DNA of 64,000 nt from Flavobacterium agri (GTDB lineage: Bacteria > Bacteroidota > Bacteroidia > Flavobacteriales > Flavobacteriaceae). Positions 28,362 through 37,512 of the stretch are shown here, piece after piece. The translations under genes were made by a program, and so were the position numbers. Location: the NCBI RefSeq assembly GCF_013401995.1, contig NZ_JACBJI010000003.1:124001-188000 (forward strand), written 5' to 3'. Positions within the stretch are counted from its first letter, which is position 1, and each line of letters opens with the position of its first letter. A model generated the notes under the pieces. The model saw nothing but the letters and a program-made list of their open reading frames with translations. It ran no database searches and had not been told where the DNA came from.

Positions 28362-31013
28362 ATGAAAAAACTTTTACTCGGATTTATTTTCGTTTCCTGT
28401 ATCGCGAATTCGCAAAACATCAATTTTCCCGATGCGAATTTCAAAGCCAAATTAGTATCGGCATCCCCTTCCAACAACATTGCGAGCAACGCTCAGGGAA
28501 ATCACTTTAAGATCGACGTCAATAACGATGGCGAAATCCAACAATCGGAAGCCGTATTGGTTTATAGCCTCAATATTATTGGCGGCGGAATAACTTCGAT
28601 CGCGGGAATAGAATATTTTTCGGAATTGCGTAACCTGGATATTACGGCCAATACGATAAGTGCGAATTCCTTGCAAGGATTTCTGAATTTACAATCGCTA
28701 ACCCTTCAAAACAATCAAACGACGTCCGTCAGTCTCGCAAATTTGCCGCAACTTCAATCACTTACGATCCAGGAAAATTCGTTGTCTTCTTTTTCGGGTG
28801 TGATTCCTTCGGTTGGAGCAATGACTTTCAAGTCAAACAATTTGACGAGTCTCGATTTGACCGGATGGACTTCGTTGGGACTGCTTTATGTTGGAGGCAA
28901 TCAGTTACAGGCGCTCAATCTCGATAACCTGACATTGCATACGTTACATGTTGCTGCCGATACACCTATCGATACACTTGATTTGTCTGGAAATACGATG
29001 CTAGACGAGGTAGATTTGGACTCATCCGATGTCAAGCACCTCAATTTGTCGGGCTGTTCCAGTCTGTATATAGTCGAATTGATGAACACTTCATAATTGG
29101 AAACAGTCGACTTTACAGGCTGTACGTCACTGAATAATCTCAGTACGTCACATACGGCGTTGCCTGCTTTGGAGTTGCATGACTTGCCATCTTTGGAGAC
29201 TGTCATGGGATTACATACTCCTGAGATCGGTTTGGGACCAAGTTCGGTCCATATTTCCAATTGTCCTTCCCTCACTAATTTTAGCAATAGGTTGGGGATT
29301 ATATCGGATTTTTCAATAACCGGCTGTCCGGCGCTGGCCACACTCGATTTAGATAGTAATGAGATTTCTGGCGACATGACACTGCCTTACTTGCCTGTTT
29401 TACATAATCTTATAGTTGCAGGCAATCAGATTACGACGCTCGATGTCTCCCAATGCCCGTCATTGTTTTATTTGAATGCTGGAGGCAATCCTATGGAATC
29501 GGTTTTTGCGAAGAACGGCTCAATAGAGACTTTTTTGAGTGTCTTTTCAATCGACCCGACCACATTAAAATTCATTTGTGTCGATGAGGATCAACTCGCA
29601 TCGGTACAGCAGCAGTATTATGATCCGGAGTGGGCAGACCTTGTGATCAGCTCCTATTGCACGTTTACGCCCGGAGGAACCTTCAATACCATTTCGGGAC
29701 AGGCGAAAATCGATATAGATGCGAACGGTTGTGACGCTTCCGATCCGGCCATGCCGTCGCTTAAGATCAAGATCGACGACGGTTCGCAAGTAGGATACAG
29801 TTTTGTGAATAGTGAGGGCGGTTTCAGTTTCTATGTCGGGGAAGGCGACCATACGCTGACCCCAATTTTTGAGAATCCGACGTATTTCAACGCAGCACCT
29901 GCATCCGCGACGGTAAATTTCCCCGCTCAGGACGGTACGGTGAATACGCAGGATTTCTGTATTACCGCGAACGGCTCGCATCAGGATCTCGAGGTGACTT
30001 TCGTACCGATTGGTGGTGCGCGTCCCGGTTTCGAGGCCTTTTACCAGGTCGTGTTGCGCAACAAAGGCAACCAGAGCATGTCGGGTAATGTGGCGATCTC
30101 GTTCGAGGAAAATGTGCTCGATTTTGTAGAAGCTTCCGAAACCTTGATCCAAAATCCAGGCAATCTCACTTGGAACTTTACCGGTTTGCAGCCTTTCGGT
30201 TCGCAGGTCGTGGGTATGATGTTCAACGTGAATGCGCCAACCGCGACACCGCCCGTGAACATCAATGATGTTTTGACTTTTACGGCCGTGGCCTATCCGC
30301 TCGCGTCCGACGAGATGCCGCAAGACAATACCTCTGTTTTGGATCAGGTCGTGGTAGGTTCATTCGATCCGAACGACAAACAATGCGTGGAAGGCAATGT
30401 CGTTTCGGCACAAAAAATCGGGGATTACCTACATTATGTGATCAACTTTGAAAATACAGGAACTTTTCCGGCCGAAAATGTCGTGGTTGCCGATTTGATC
30501 GATACTGCGAAATTCGATCTGTCGACGTTCCAACTTTTGTCGGCATCGCATCCGAACAGTACGCGAATTACGGGCGCTAAAGTCGAGTTCATTTTTGAAG
30601 GCATCGATTTAGGTGTGAACGAACACGGAAATGTCGTCTTTAAGATCAAGACCAAAAACACGCTCACGACGGGAAGCACGGTCACCAATAAAGCCAACAT
30701 CTTCTTTGATTACAATTACCCGATCGAGACGAATCTGGCGAGTACGACGTTCCAGAATCTGCAGACGGGCGATTTCGTTCAGGATGCTTCGGTTGTCGTT
30801 TCTCCGAACCCGACTTCGGGAATGGTGCGCATCAAAGCCGATTCGGACATACATTCGGTTTCCGTTTACGATATGCAGGGTCGCATCGTGAGTGCCGAAT
30901 TGCCTTCCGCTAATGATTTCGTGTTGGATATGGGCCGAAATCAATCGGGAATCTATTTCCTCAAGATCATCACCGCAAAAGGGATTTCTATCGAGAAAGT
31001 GATGAAAAAATGA
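28362..31013 (+). pseudogene. Secreted leucine-rich-repeat T9SS protein interrupted by an in-frame stop
   Basis: The reading frame is continuous except for a TAA at 29094-29096, after 244 codons. It resumes in the same frame (TTG at 29097) for another 638 codons. The leucine-rich repeats run straight across the stop. Order: signal peptide, an EF-hand-like DVNNDGEIQ loop (residues 51-59), LRRs to about residue 390, a region with GSFDPNDKQCVEG shared with two paralogues downstream, and a type A T9SS sorting domain ending KVMKK. Unless the stop is a sequence error or is read through, only a short N-terminal fragment without the sorting signal would be made. Confidence 0.8.
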
Positions 31014-31038
31014 TAATTCCTATTCCAAGAATCCAATT

Positions 31039-31068
31039 GGCGCGTATCTCACGGATCGCGCCTTTTTT
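31039..31068 (+). terminator. Intrinsic terminator after the interrupted LRR gene
   Basis: GGCGCG pairs with CGCGCC across a 12-base loop. Six T residues follow, 25 bases after the stop codon. Confidence 0.8.
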
Positions 31069-31161
31069 ATCGCCGAACGCACCAATTGTCGCATAAACAC
31101 TCGTATTCTCAGCCGTAAAGCACAAATTCTAATCGCTTCTAGGTGTTAAAGATCTAAATCT

Positions 31162-31169
31162 TACATTTG
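31162..31169 (+). promoter_or_regulatory. Putative -7 element of the two-component operon
   Basis: TACATTTG is a full match to TAnnTTTG, 16 bases before the histidine kinase start. No TTG is seen at the -33 distance. Confidence 0.5.
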
Positions 31170-31185
31170 CTTCAGTCATAAGGCC

Positions 31186-33144
31186 ATGAAACAAAACCTA
31201 CTCGCATTTTTGCTTTTCATTTGCACTTTGGCGTCTGCCCAATCGGTAGATAGCCTGGTAGCGCAATTGCCTAAGAGCAAGAACGATATAGATCGGGCCG
31301 ATTTGCTCAATGCGGTTTCGGACGGTTACAAGACTTCCGATGCTTCAAAAGTGACCGAATATGCAGGCAAGGCACTCGATTTGTCGCGACGCATAAAATA
31401 CAAGACGGCCGAAGGAAATGCGTTGCTCAACCTCGGGACGGCCGGAATTCTTACAGGGAATTATCCGAAAGCGCTCGAATACTTCACATCGGCCCAAACC
31501 CTTTTTGAAAACGAGTATTCGGCGAATCCGAAAGATGTCAAGGTGAAAGCCGGTTTGGCCAAAGCTTACGGCAGTATCGGTATCGTCTTTTCGGAACAAA
31601 GCAATTACGCACGTGCGCTTCAGTTTCATTTGAAGGCCGCACCGCTTTACGAGACGATGGATGAACCGTTGCGATTGGGTCGCGTCTACAATAACATCGG
31701 GATCGTATACCAGTCGCTTCACAACGATTTCAAGGCGTTGGAATATTTCGTGAAAGCACAAAAAATCCAGGAAAAATCGGCAGATCCGACGGTAGGCATT
31801 ACGGCTACGAACATCGGAAATATCTATTTGGGTCAAAAGAATTTCGCCAAAGCGTTCGAATATTACAGCAAGGCGCGCAACATGTTCACCGGTTTCCCGA
31901 ATCCTCGTGGATTGGGTGAATTGCTCAACAACCTCGGCTCGTATTACCAACAGACCGGAAATACACTGAAAGCACGTGAAACTTGGGATGAAGCCATCAA
32001 GGTTTTCAATTCCATAGAAGATAAATTCGGAACGGCCGACACCTATGCGCATTTGGCCAAATATTACTTCTCTGCCGACAATCTCGACGAATCGCTCAAC
32101 TATGCCAACCGTTCGCTCGCTTTGGCGAAAGAGCTCGATATTCCGGAACAGGTCGTGATTGCCGAGAAAATGCTCAGTGACATCTACACCAAAAAGAACG
32201 ATCCGAAAATGGCGTTGCTGCATTTCCAGAATTACAGTATCGCAAAAGACAGCCTGAACATAAACGAGAACATCCGCAAAAGCGTACAGGCCGAAATGAA
32301 TTATGAATTCGATAAGCGCGAGGCATTGCAGAAGAAGGAAAGAGAGAAACGCGAACTCCTTTTCAGCGAGCAATCCAAGCGCCATATCATGCAAACTTTC
32401 TTCATTGTGCTGTTCATCCTGTTGTTGTTCGGGATCGTTTTCCTGATATACAACAGGTTGCAGCTCAAGAAGACGCTCACGCTCGAAAAAGAGTTGGCCG
32501 AATACGAGCAAAAAGCGCTGCATTTGCAGATGAATCCGCATTTCGTGTTCAATTGTCTGGGGTCGATTTCGAGTTTCATCGTACAAAACGGCACCGATTC
32601 GGCGATCAAATACCTGTCGAAGTTCTCGAAACTGATGCGTCTCACGTTGGAATATTCGAAAGAATCCCTGATCCCGATCGACAAAGAAATCGAAGGATTG
32701 CGCAACTATCTCGAATTGGAGCAGCTTCGTTTCAACCAAATTTTCGAATTTAGCATCAATAAAAGCAGCGATATAGAAGACGACACGGCTTTGCCTCCGT
32801 TATTGTTGCAACCTTTCGTCGAAAATGCCATCATACACGGACTTGTTCCGAAGAAAGGGCAGGGCAGGATCGACATCAGTTTCGAATTGTCTGGCGATAA
32901 TTTGATCTGTACGATAGTAGACGACGGGATCGGGATCGACAAATCGCGTCAAATGAAAGAACAATCGGTATCTGTTCATAAATCGATGGCACTCGATATC
33001 ACAAAAAAACGTCTCGAAATGATAAAAGCCTTTACTTCGCGTAAGGCCGACGTCGATATTACCGAAAGAGCCGACAACGAAGGTCATGTAATTGGAACAC
33101 AGGTGGTTTTGACGCTTCCGGTGCAATACATAAACGACAAATAA
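31186..33144 (+). CDS. TPR-containing LytS-type sensor histidine kinase
   Basis: The 652-residue membrane kinase has a signal peptide (1-18) and a sensor region of TPR repeats from about residue 60 to 370. A coiled-coil stretch, one transmembrane helix at about 401-424 and a His_kinase (LytS/YehU) domain follow. The phospho-acceptor H452 is in LQMNPHFVFNCL, and the ATPase part has LLLQPFVENAIIHG and VDDGIGID. It should phosphorylate the LytTR regulator encoded 42 bases downstream. The TPRs lie on the outer side of the membrane, suggesting that it senses a protein or envelope state. Its ligand is unknown. Confidence 0.92.
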   Translation: MKQNLLAFLLFICTLASAQSVDSLVAQLPKSKNDIDRADLLNAVSDGYKTSDASKVTEYAGKALDLSRRIKYKTAEGNALLNLGTAGILTGNYPKALEYFTSAQTLFENEYSANPKDVKVKAGLAKAYGSIGIVFSEQSNYARALQFHLKAAPLYETMDEPLRLGRVYNNIGIVYQSLHNDFKALEYFVKAQKIQEKSADPTVGITATNIGNIYLGQKNFAKAFEYYSKARNMFTGFPNPRGLGELLNNLGSYYQQTGNTLKARETWDEAIKVFNSIEDKFGTADTYAHLAKYYFSADNLDESLNYANRSLALAKELDIPEQVVIAEKMLSDIYTKKNDPKMALLHFQNYSIAKDSLNINENIRKSVQAEMNYEFDKREALQKKEREKRELLFSEQSKRHIMQTFFIVLFILLLFGIVFLIYNRLQLKKTLTLEKELAEYEQKALHLQMNPHFVFNCLGSISSFIVQNGTDSAIKYLSKFSKLMRLTLEYSKESLIPIDKEIEGLRNYLELEQLRFNQIFEFSINKSSDIEDDTALPPLLLQPFVENAIIHGLVPKKGQGRIDISFELSGDNLICTIVDDGIGIDKSRQMKEQSVSVHKSMALDITKKRLEMIKAFTSRKADVDITERADNEGHVIGTQVVLTLPVQYINDK

Positions 33145-33186
33145 ACCGTCTTGCCAATAGAAAATAATAATTAAAATAGAAAATAA

Positions 33187-33948
33187 ATGATATCCGCGCT
33201 GCTCATAGACGACGATGCCAACCTTAGAAACGGAATGAAAAGCCTTCTGGAACGTTATGCTCCGGATTTTGACATTTTAGGGGAAGCCGATAGCGTCGAA
33301 TCTGGAATCAAGGCGATGGATACGTTGCGTCCGCAAGTGGTTTTCCTCGACATACAACTCGCAGACGGCACCGGTTTCGATATTTTGGAACAACTCGCCC
33401 AAAAACACGGGAGTTCTACGGCTCATATCGTGTTCATCACGGCCCATGAGCAGTATGCGATCAAGGCGTTCCGTTTCAGTGCGCTCGACTTTTTGCTCAA
33501 GCCCGTCGATCCCGAAGATTTGGAAAAAGTCATCGGCAAGATCCGCAGCGTCGTGACCAAGAACGAAGGCTTCGCGCACATCGATTTGCTTTTGGAGAAC
33601 ATCCGCAAGAAAGTCGACAATTTCAAGAGGATTGCGCTTTCGACTTCGGAAGGTATCCATCTGTTCGAAATCAGCGATATCCTAAGATGCGAAAGCGAAG
33701 ACAATTACACCAAATTTTACATAAAAGGAAGCAAGCCGGTGTTGATTTCCAAGACATTGAAAGAATACGAGGATATGTTGACCGAGCACGGTTTTGAGCG
33801 GATCCATCAATCGCACCTGATCAATCTTTCGTATCTCAAATCATACATCAAAAAAGACGGAGGCTACGTCATCATGAGCGATGGCAGCCATTTGCCGATT
33901 TCCCAACGGAAAAAGGAAAGGCTGCAGGAACTTTTGAGGACGATTTAA
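33187..33948 (+). CDS. LytTR-family response regulator
   Basis: The 253-residue regulator has an N-terminal receiver domain with the acidic pair after LLID, phospho-acceptor D55 in VFLDIQLADG, the Thr in FITAHE and the Lys in LLKPVD. The C-terminal LytTR DNA-binding domain (about residues 150-253) has SEDNYTKFYI and FERIHQSHLINLSYL. It is the partner of the upstream kinase. The pair lies between genes for secreted LRR paralogues, which are candidate targets, but no binding site was identified. Confidence 0.94.
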   Translation: MISALLIDDDANLRNGMKSLLERYAPDFDILGEADSVESGIKAMDTLRPQVVFLDIQLADGTGFDILEQLAQKHGSSTAHIVFITAHEQYAIKAFRFSALDFLLKPVDPEDLEKVIGKIRSVVTKNEGFAHIDLLLENIRKKVDNFKRIALSTSEGIHLFEISDILRCESEDNYTKFYIKGSKPVLISKTLKEYEDMLTEHGFERIHQSHLINLSYLKSYIKKDGGYVIMSDGSHLPISQRKKERLQELLRTI

Positions 33949-34013
33949 TTTTTTCAACCAAATACCAAAAACACCACAACCACGCGCCAGCCGCAAACTT
34001 AAAATTACCGACC

Positions 34014-37000
34014 ATGAAAAAACTATACTTTCTGTTGTTGCTTTGTTCAGGACTAGCTTTGGCTCAGCCCGACATCAACGCGAGTCCGCAGCCATTGGCC
34101 GTTTGCGACGACAACGGCGATGGGTTTGGAATGTTCGACCTTACAATGACCATTCCCGAGATTTTGAATGGTCTGAACCCTTCCGAATATACGGTCACAT
34201 TCCATCAAACCTTATCTGATGCCAATTCGGACGGATCATTTATAACCATTCCCTCTGCTTATTCAGGTTCCGACAACCAGATTTTATATGTAAGGGTCGA
34301 GGAAATCGCCAACCCTACGGAATTTGCCGTGGCCCATCTGGACCTCGTGGTTTACCTGCCGCTTACCGGTACGATTTCGGCAGCCCAAACCAATGTGTGC
34401 ATGGGCAGCGGAAGTGGCGCAATACAGCTTCAAGGATTTGGAGGAGCAGGCTTTCCGTACACATTCACCTACTCGGTCAACGGAGGTGCTAACCAAACCG
34501 TCACGACGACAAGTGGCGATACGGTGTATATATCTTTACCCGATAACTTGATCGCGACTTACGACTTCTATCTTTATAGTGTGGTCTCGGGTTGCGAATC
34601 GTTCCCGAACCAGAATTTACAGGTCAATGTCGTAGAGCCGGCTTTCGCTTATCCAGCGTCCGATATTGTGGTTTCAGAAAGCCCTAACGACGGATACGCC
34701 ACTTTCGATTTGACGACAAACAACACGGCTTTGGTCGGTGGGCAATCGAACGTGACGGTATCTTTTTATACCAGTGAAGCAGATGCGCAAAACGGAAATA
34801 ACCCCATAGTTCCGGTAACGGCGTGGCCTAACGGATCGAATCCCGAGACCATTTGGGCACGCGTCCAGTCTAATTCGAGCACTTGCGCAAGCGTCACGAG
34901 TTTTGATTTGGTCGTTATGGATACCGATGTCGTGTACATTCCGGATCCCGTGTTTAAAAATGCGTTGATTACGGCAGGAATCGATACGAATACCGACGGC
35001 AACATCCAGTTTTCGGAAGCGGCCGTCGTAACTACGCTTACGGTCGACAACCTCAATATACAGGATTTGACGGGAGTCAAAAGCTTCACGTCTCTGATCA
35101 ATTTGTATGCGATGGACAATATGCTGACTTCTCTCGATTTGTCAGGCATGACGACATTGCAGCTTGCGTATTTGGGAGGAAATGAGCTTACATCCATCAA
35201 CTTGTTTGGTGTGAGCAACCTCGAAGACCTCGTACTCGACCAAAACCACTTGACGTCGCTTTCGTTACAGAATATGCCGAACCTCGATAGGTTTTCGATC
35301 ATGTACAACCAAGTTTCGAACCTCGTGCTGTCGAACATTCCGCAAGTGCGCGAAATCAATGTATATGGCAACCAATTGACGAGCCTCGACGTAAGCACGT
35401 TCACGAATCTCGAGATTTTGAGTTGTGCCGCTAACGATTTGGCGACTTTGAACGTCATCGGGGCGACAAGTTTGAAGACGCTCGATTTTTCATCGAACAA
35501 CGTCGCTAATGTCAACGTGGCCGGAATGTCGAGCTTGCAAACCTTGTATTTCAACGACAATCCGGTGCAATCGCATGACTGGACAGGTTTGTCTTCGCTT
35601 AAATATCTACAATTCGGCAATACGGGTATTTCGACTGTCGATTTACCGCCATCGTCTACACTGCTGACGTTGGATTGCCGAGGGAACGCAATCGCGAACC
35701 TCGATGTTTCGGTCTATCCGTCGGTTACGAATCTCGATTGCCGCAACAACAATCTCACGACGTTGGACGTGACCACTCTCGAAGATTTGGTATTCCTCAA
35801 TTGTTCCGACAACAATATAACAGGCAATTTAGATTTGAACAACAATACGAATCTGGAAGGCGTGTCTATTTTCGGCAATAACATAGAAATGCTTTTCGCC
35901 AAGAACGGAGCCGAGGAAAACCTCACGGTTGGCGATCTTACCGAAAACAGTTTGGTTTATGTATGCGCCGATGAAGATCAGGTTGCGTCCTATCAAGCTA
36001 TGGCCGGAGTCGCGGTTCAGGTAAATTCGTACTGTTCGTTCGTACCCGGAGGCGTTTACAATACGATTACCGGAAACGTGAAATTCGATTCGGCGGGCAA
36101 CGGATGCGATGCTTCCGATAGTGCGCAATCGCTTATCAAGGTACACATGACGCACGATTCCGATGAGTTCGACGTGTTTACCGACAACCAAGCAGCGTAT
36201 AACTTTTATGTAGGCGATGGCGATTATACCGTGAATCCGGTTTTCGAGAACAATTACTTCAATACAAGTCCTTCTGCAGCCAACGTGAATTTCGCAGCGG
36301 TCGACGGGACAATTTCCACGAATGATTTCTGTTTGACGGCCAACGGAATCAATCCCGACGCCGAAATCGCGGTTTTCCCGGTCATTCCGGCACGACCTGG
36401 TTTCGACGCCGTGTACCGCATCGTCATCCGAAACAAAGGCAACCAGACGTTGAGCCAAACCTACGGCATATCTTTCTTCTATGACGACAGCGTGATGGAC
36501 TTCGTGTCTTCTACGGTTACTCCGGCATCATCTGGTACGGGTTCACTAAATTGGAACTATGCGAACCTGCAGCCTTTTGAAAGCCGGAGCATAGAAGTGA
36601 CCGTAAACATCAACGCGCCTACAGATTCGCCCGCGATCAACATAGACGACCAGTTGACGTTTACCGCAAACATCAATGCGACGGGCGATGTGGACAGCGC
36701 AGACAATACGTTCGCATATACCGAAACGGTCGTGGGTTCTTTCGATCCGAACGACAAAAAATGTCTTGAAGGCGAAATCGTTTCCCCGATGCTGATAGGC
36801 GATTACCTGCATTATGTGATCAATTTCGAGAACACGGGCAACGCGCCTGCCGAGAACATCACGATAAAAGACGTGATCGACCCTACGATGTTCGACCGTT
36901 CGAGCCTTGTGATTATGGGCAGTTCGCATCACGTCGTGGCCAAATCGGGCGACGACGGTACGATTTTCATTTTCCAAAGCATCAATCTCGATTCGGGCGG

Positions 37001-37388
37001 ACATGGCAATATTTTGCTAAGGGTTCGTACACTTGGCTCGCTTCACGAAGGCGATGTGGTGTCGAACAAAGCCGACATTTACTTCGATTACAACCATCCG
37101 ATCATCACCAATACGGCACACACCACGTTCCAGTCACTTTCGGTCGACGATCCTAAAGATGTTTCGGTCGAGTTGTATCCGAATCCGGTCGACGATTCGT
37201 TTACGGTGAAAGCCGATAACGAAATCAGGTCGTTGCAGCTTTTCGATATACAGGGAAGATTGCTTCAGGTGAAAATGATCGATGCGAACCAAACGACTAT
37301 GAATATTTCCGACAGGCAAACCGGTGTGTATTTCGTGAAAATCACGACCGACAAAGGCGTCAAAGTCGAAAAAATCGTCAAGAAGTAA
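34014..37388 (+). CDS. Secreted leucine-rich-repeat protein with T9SS type A sorting domain
   Basis: The 1124-residue protein has a signal peptide (MKKLYFLLLLCSGLALAQ). An N-terminal region of about 300 residues follows, with CDDNGDGFGMFDL-type repeats common in T9SS cargo. An EF-hand-like loop DTNTDGNIQ lies near residue 323, and about 14 leucine-rich repeats run from about 345 to 640. A region of about 260 residues shared with its paralogues (GSFDPNDKKCLEG, DYLHYVINFENTG; probably the DUF7619 type) precedes the C-terminal sorting domain (VELYPNPVDDSF to KIVKK). It should be exported through T9SS to the cell surface. Adhesion or ligand binding is a reasonable but unproved role. Confidence 0.88.
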   Translation: MKKLYFLLLLCSGLALAQPDINASPQPLAVCDDNGDGFGMFDLTMTIPEILNGLNPSEYTVTFHQTLSDANSDGSFITIPSAYSGSDNQILYVRVEEIANPTEFAVAHLDLVVYLPLTGTISAAQTNVCMGSGSGAIQLQGFGGAGFPYTFTYSVNGGANQTVTTTSGDTVYISLPDNLIATYDFYLYSVVSGCESFPNQNLQVNVVEPAFAYPASDIVVSESPNDGYATFDLTTNNTALVGGQSNVTVSFYTSEADAQNGNNPIVPVTAWPNGSNPETIWARVQSNSSTCASVTSFDLVVMDTDVVYIPDPVFKNALITAGIDTNTDGNIQFSEAAVVTTLTVDNLNIQDLTGVKSFTSLINLYAMDNMLTSLDLSGMTTLQLAYLGGNELTSINLFGVSNLEDLVLDQNHLTSLSLQNMPNLDRFSIMYNQVSNLVLSNIPQVREINVYGNQLTSLDVSTFTNLEILSCAANDLATLNVIGATSLKTLDFSSNNVANVNVAGMSSLQTLYFNDNPVQSHDWTGLSSLKYLQFGNTGISTVDLPPSSTLLTLDCRGNAIANLDVSVYPSVTNLDCRNNNLTTLDVTTLEDLVFLNCSDNNITGNLDLNNNTNLEGVSIFGNNIEMLFAKNGAEENLTVGDLTENSLVYVCADEDQVASYQAMAGVAVQVNSYCSFVPGGVYNTITGNVKFDSAGNGCDASDSAQSLIKVHMTHDSDEFDVFTDNQAAYNFYVGDGDYTVNPVFENNYFNTSPSAANVNFAAVDGTISTNDFCLTANGINPDAEIAVFPVIPARPGFDAVYRIVIRNKGNQTLSQTYGISFFYDDSVMDFVSSTVTPASSGTGSLNWNYANLQPFESRSIEVTVNINAPTDSPAINIDDQLTFTANINATGDVDSADNTFAYTETVVGSFDPNDKKCLEGEIVSPMLIGDYLHYVINFENTGNAPAENITIKDVIDPTMFDRSSLVIMGSSHHVVAKSGDDGTIFIFQSINLDSGGHGNILLRVRTLGSLHEGDVVSNKADIYFDYNHPIITNTAHTTFQSLSVDDPKDVSVELYPNPVDDSFTVKADNEIRSLQLFDIQGRLLQVKMIDANQTTMNISDRQTGVYFVKITTDKGVKVEKIVKK

Positions 37389-37461
37389 TAGGGGAAATTG
37401 CAAGACGTCCGTTCAACGGATGCAAAATATTGAAAAAGAATAGTTTTTAGTAGTTATGGAA

Positions 37462-37488
37462 AGGCCCGCGCAACCGTTGCGGGCTTTT
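37462..37488 (+). terminator. Intrinsic terminator after the 1124-residue LRR gene
   Basis: GCCCGC plus GCAAC pairs with GTTGCGGGC with a small bulge. Five T residues follow. It lies about 75 bases after the stop codon. Confidence 0.75.
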
Positions 37489-37512
37489 TGAATCTTTAGG
37501 AAAACCAAACCG

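Noticed and set aside
31345..32739. A 464-codon minus-strand frame opposite the histidine kinase
   Set aside because: It is long but is the mirror of a gene with clear TPR and kinase motifs.
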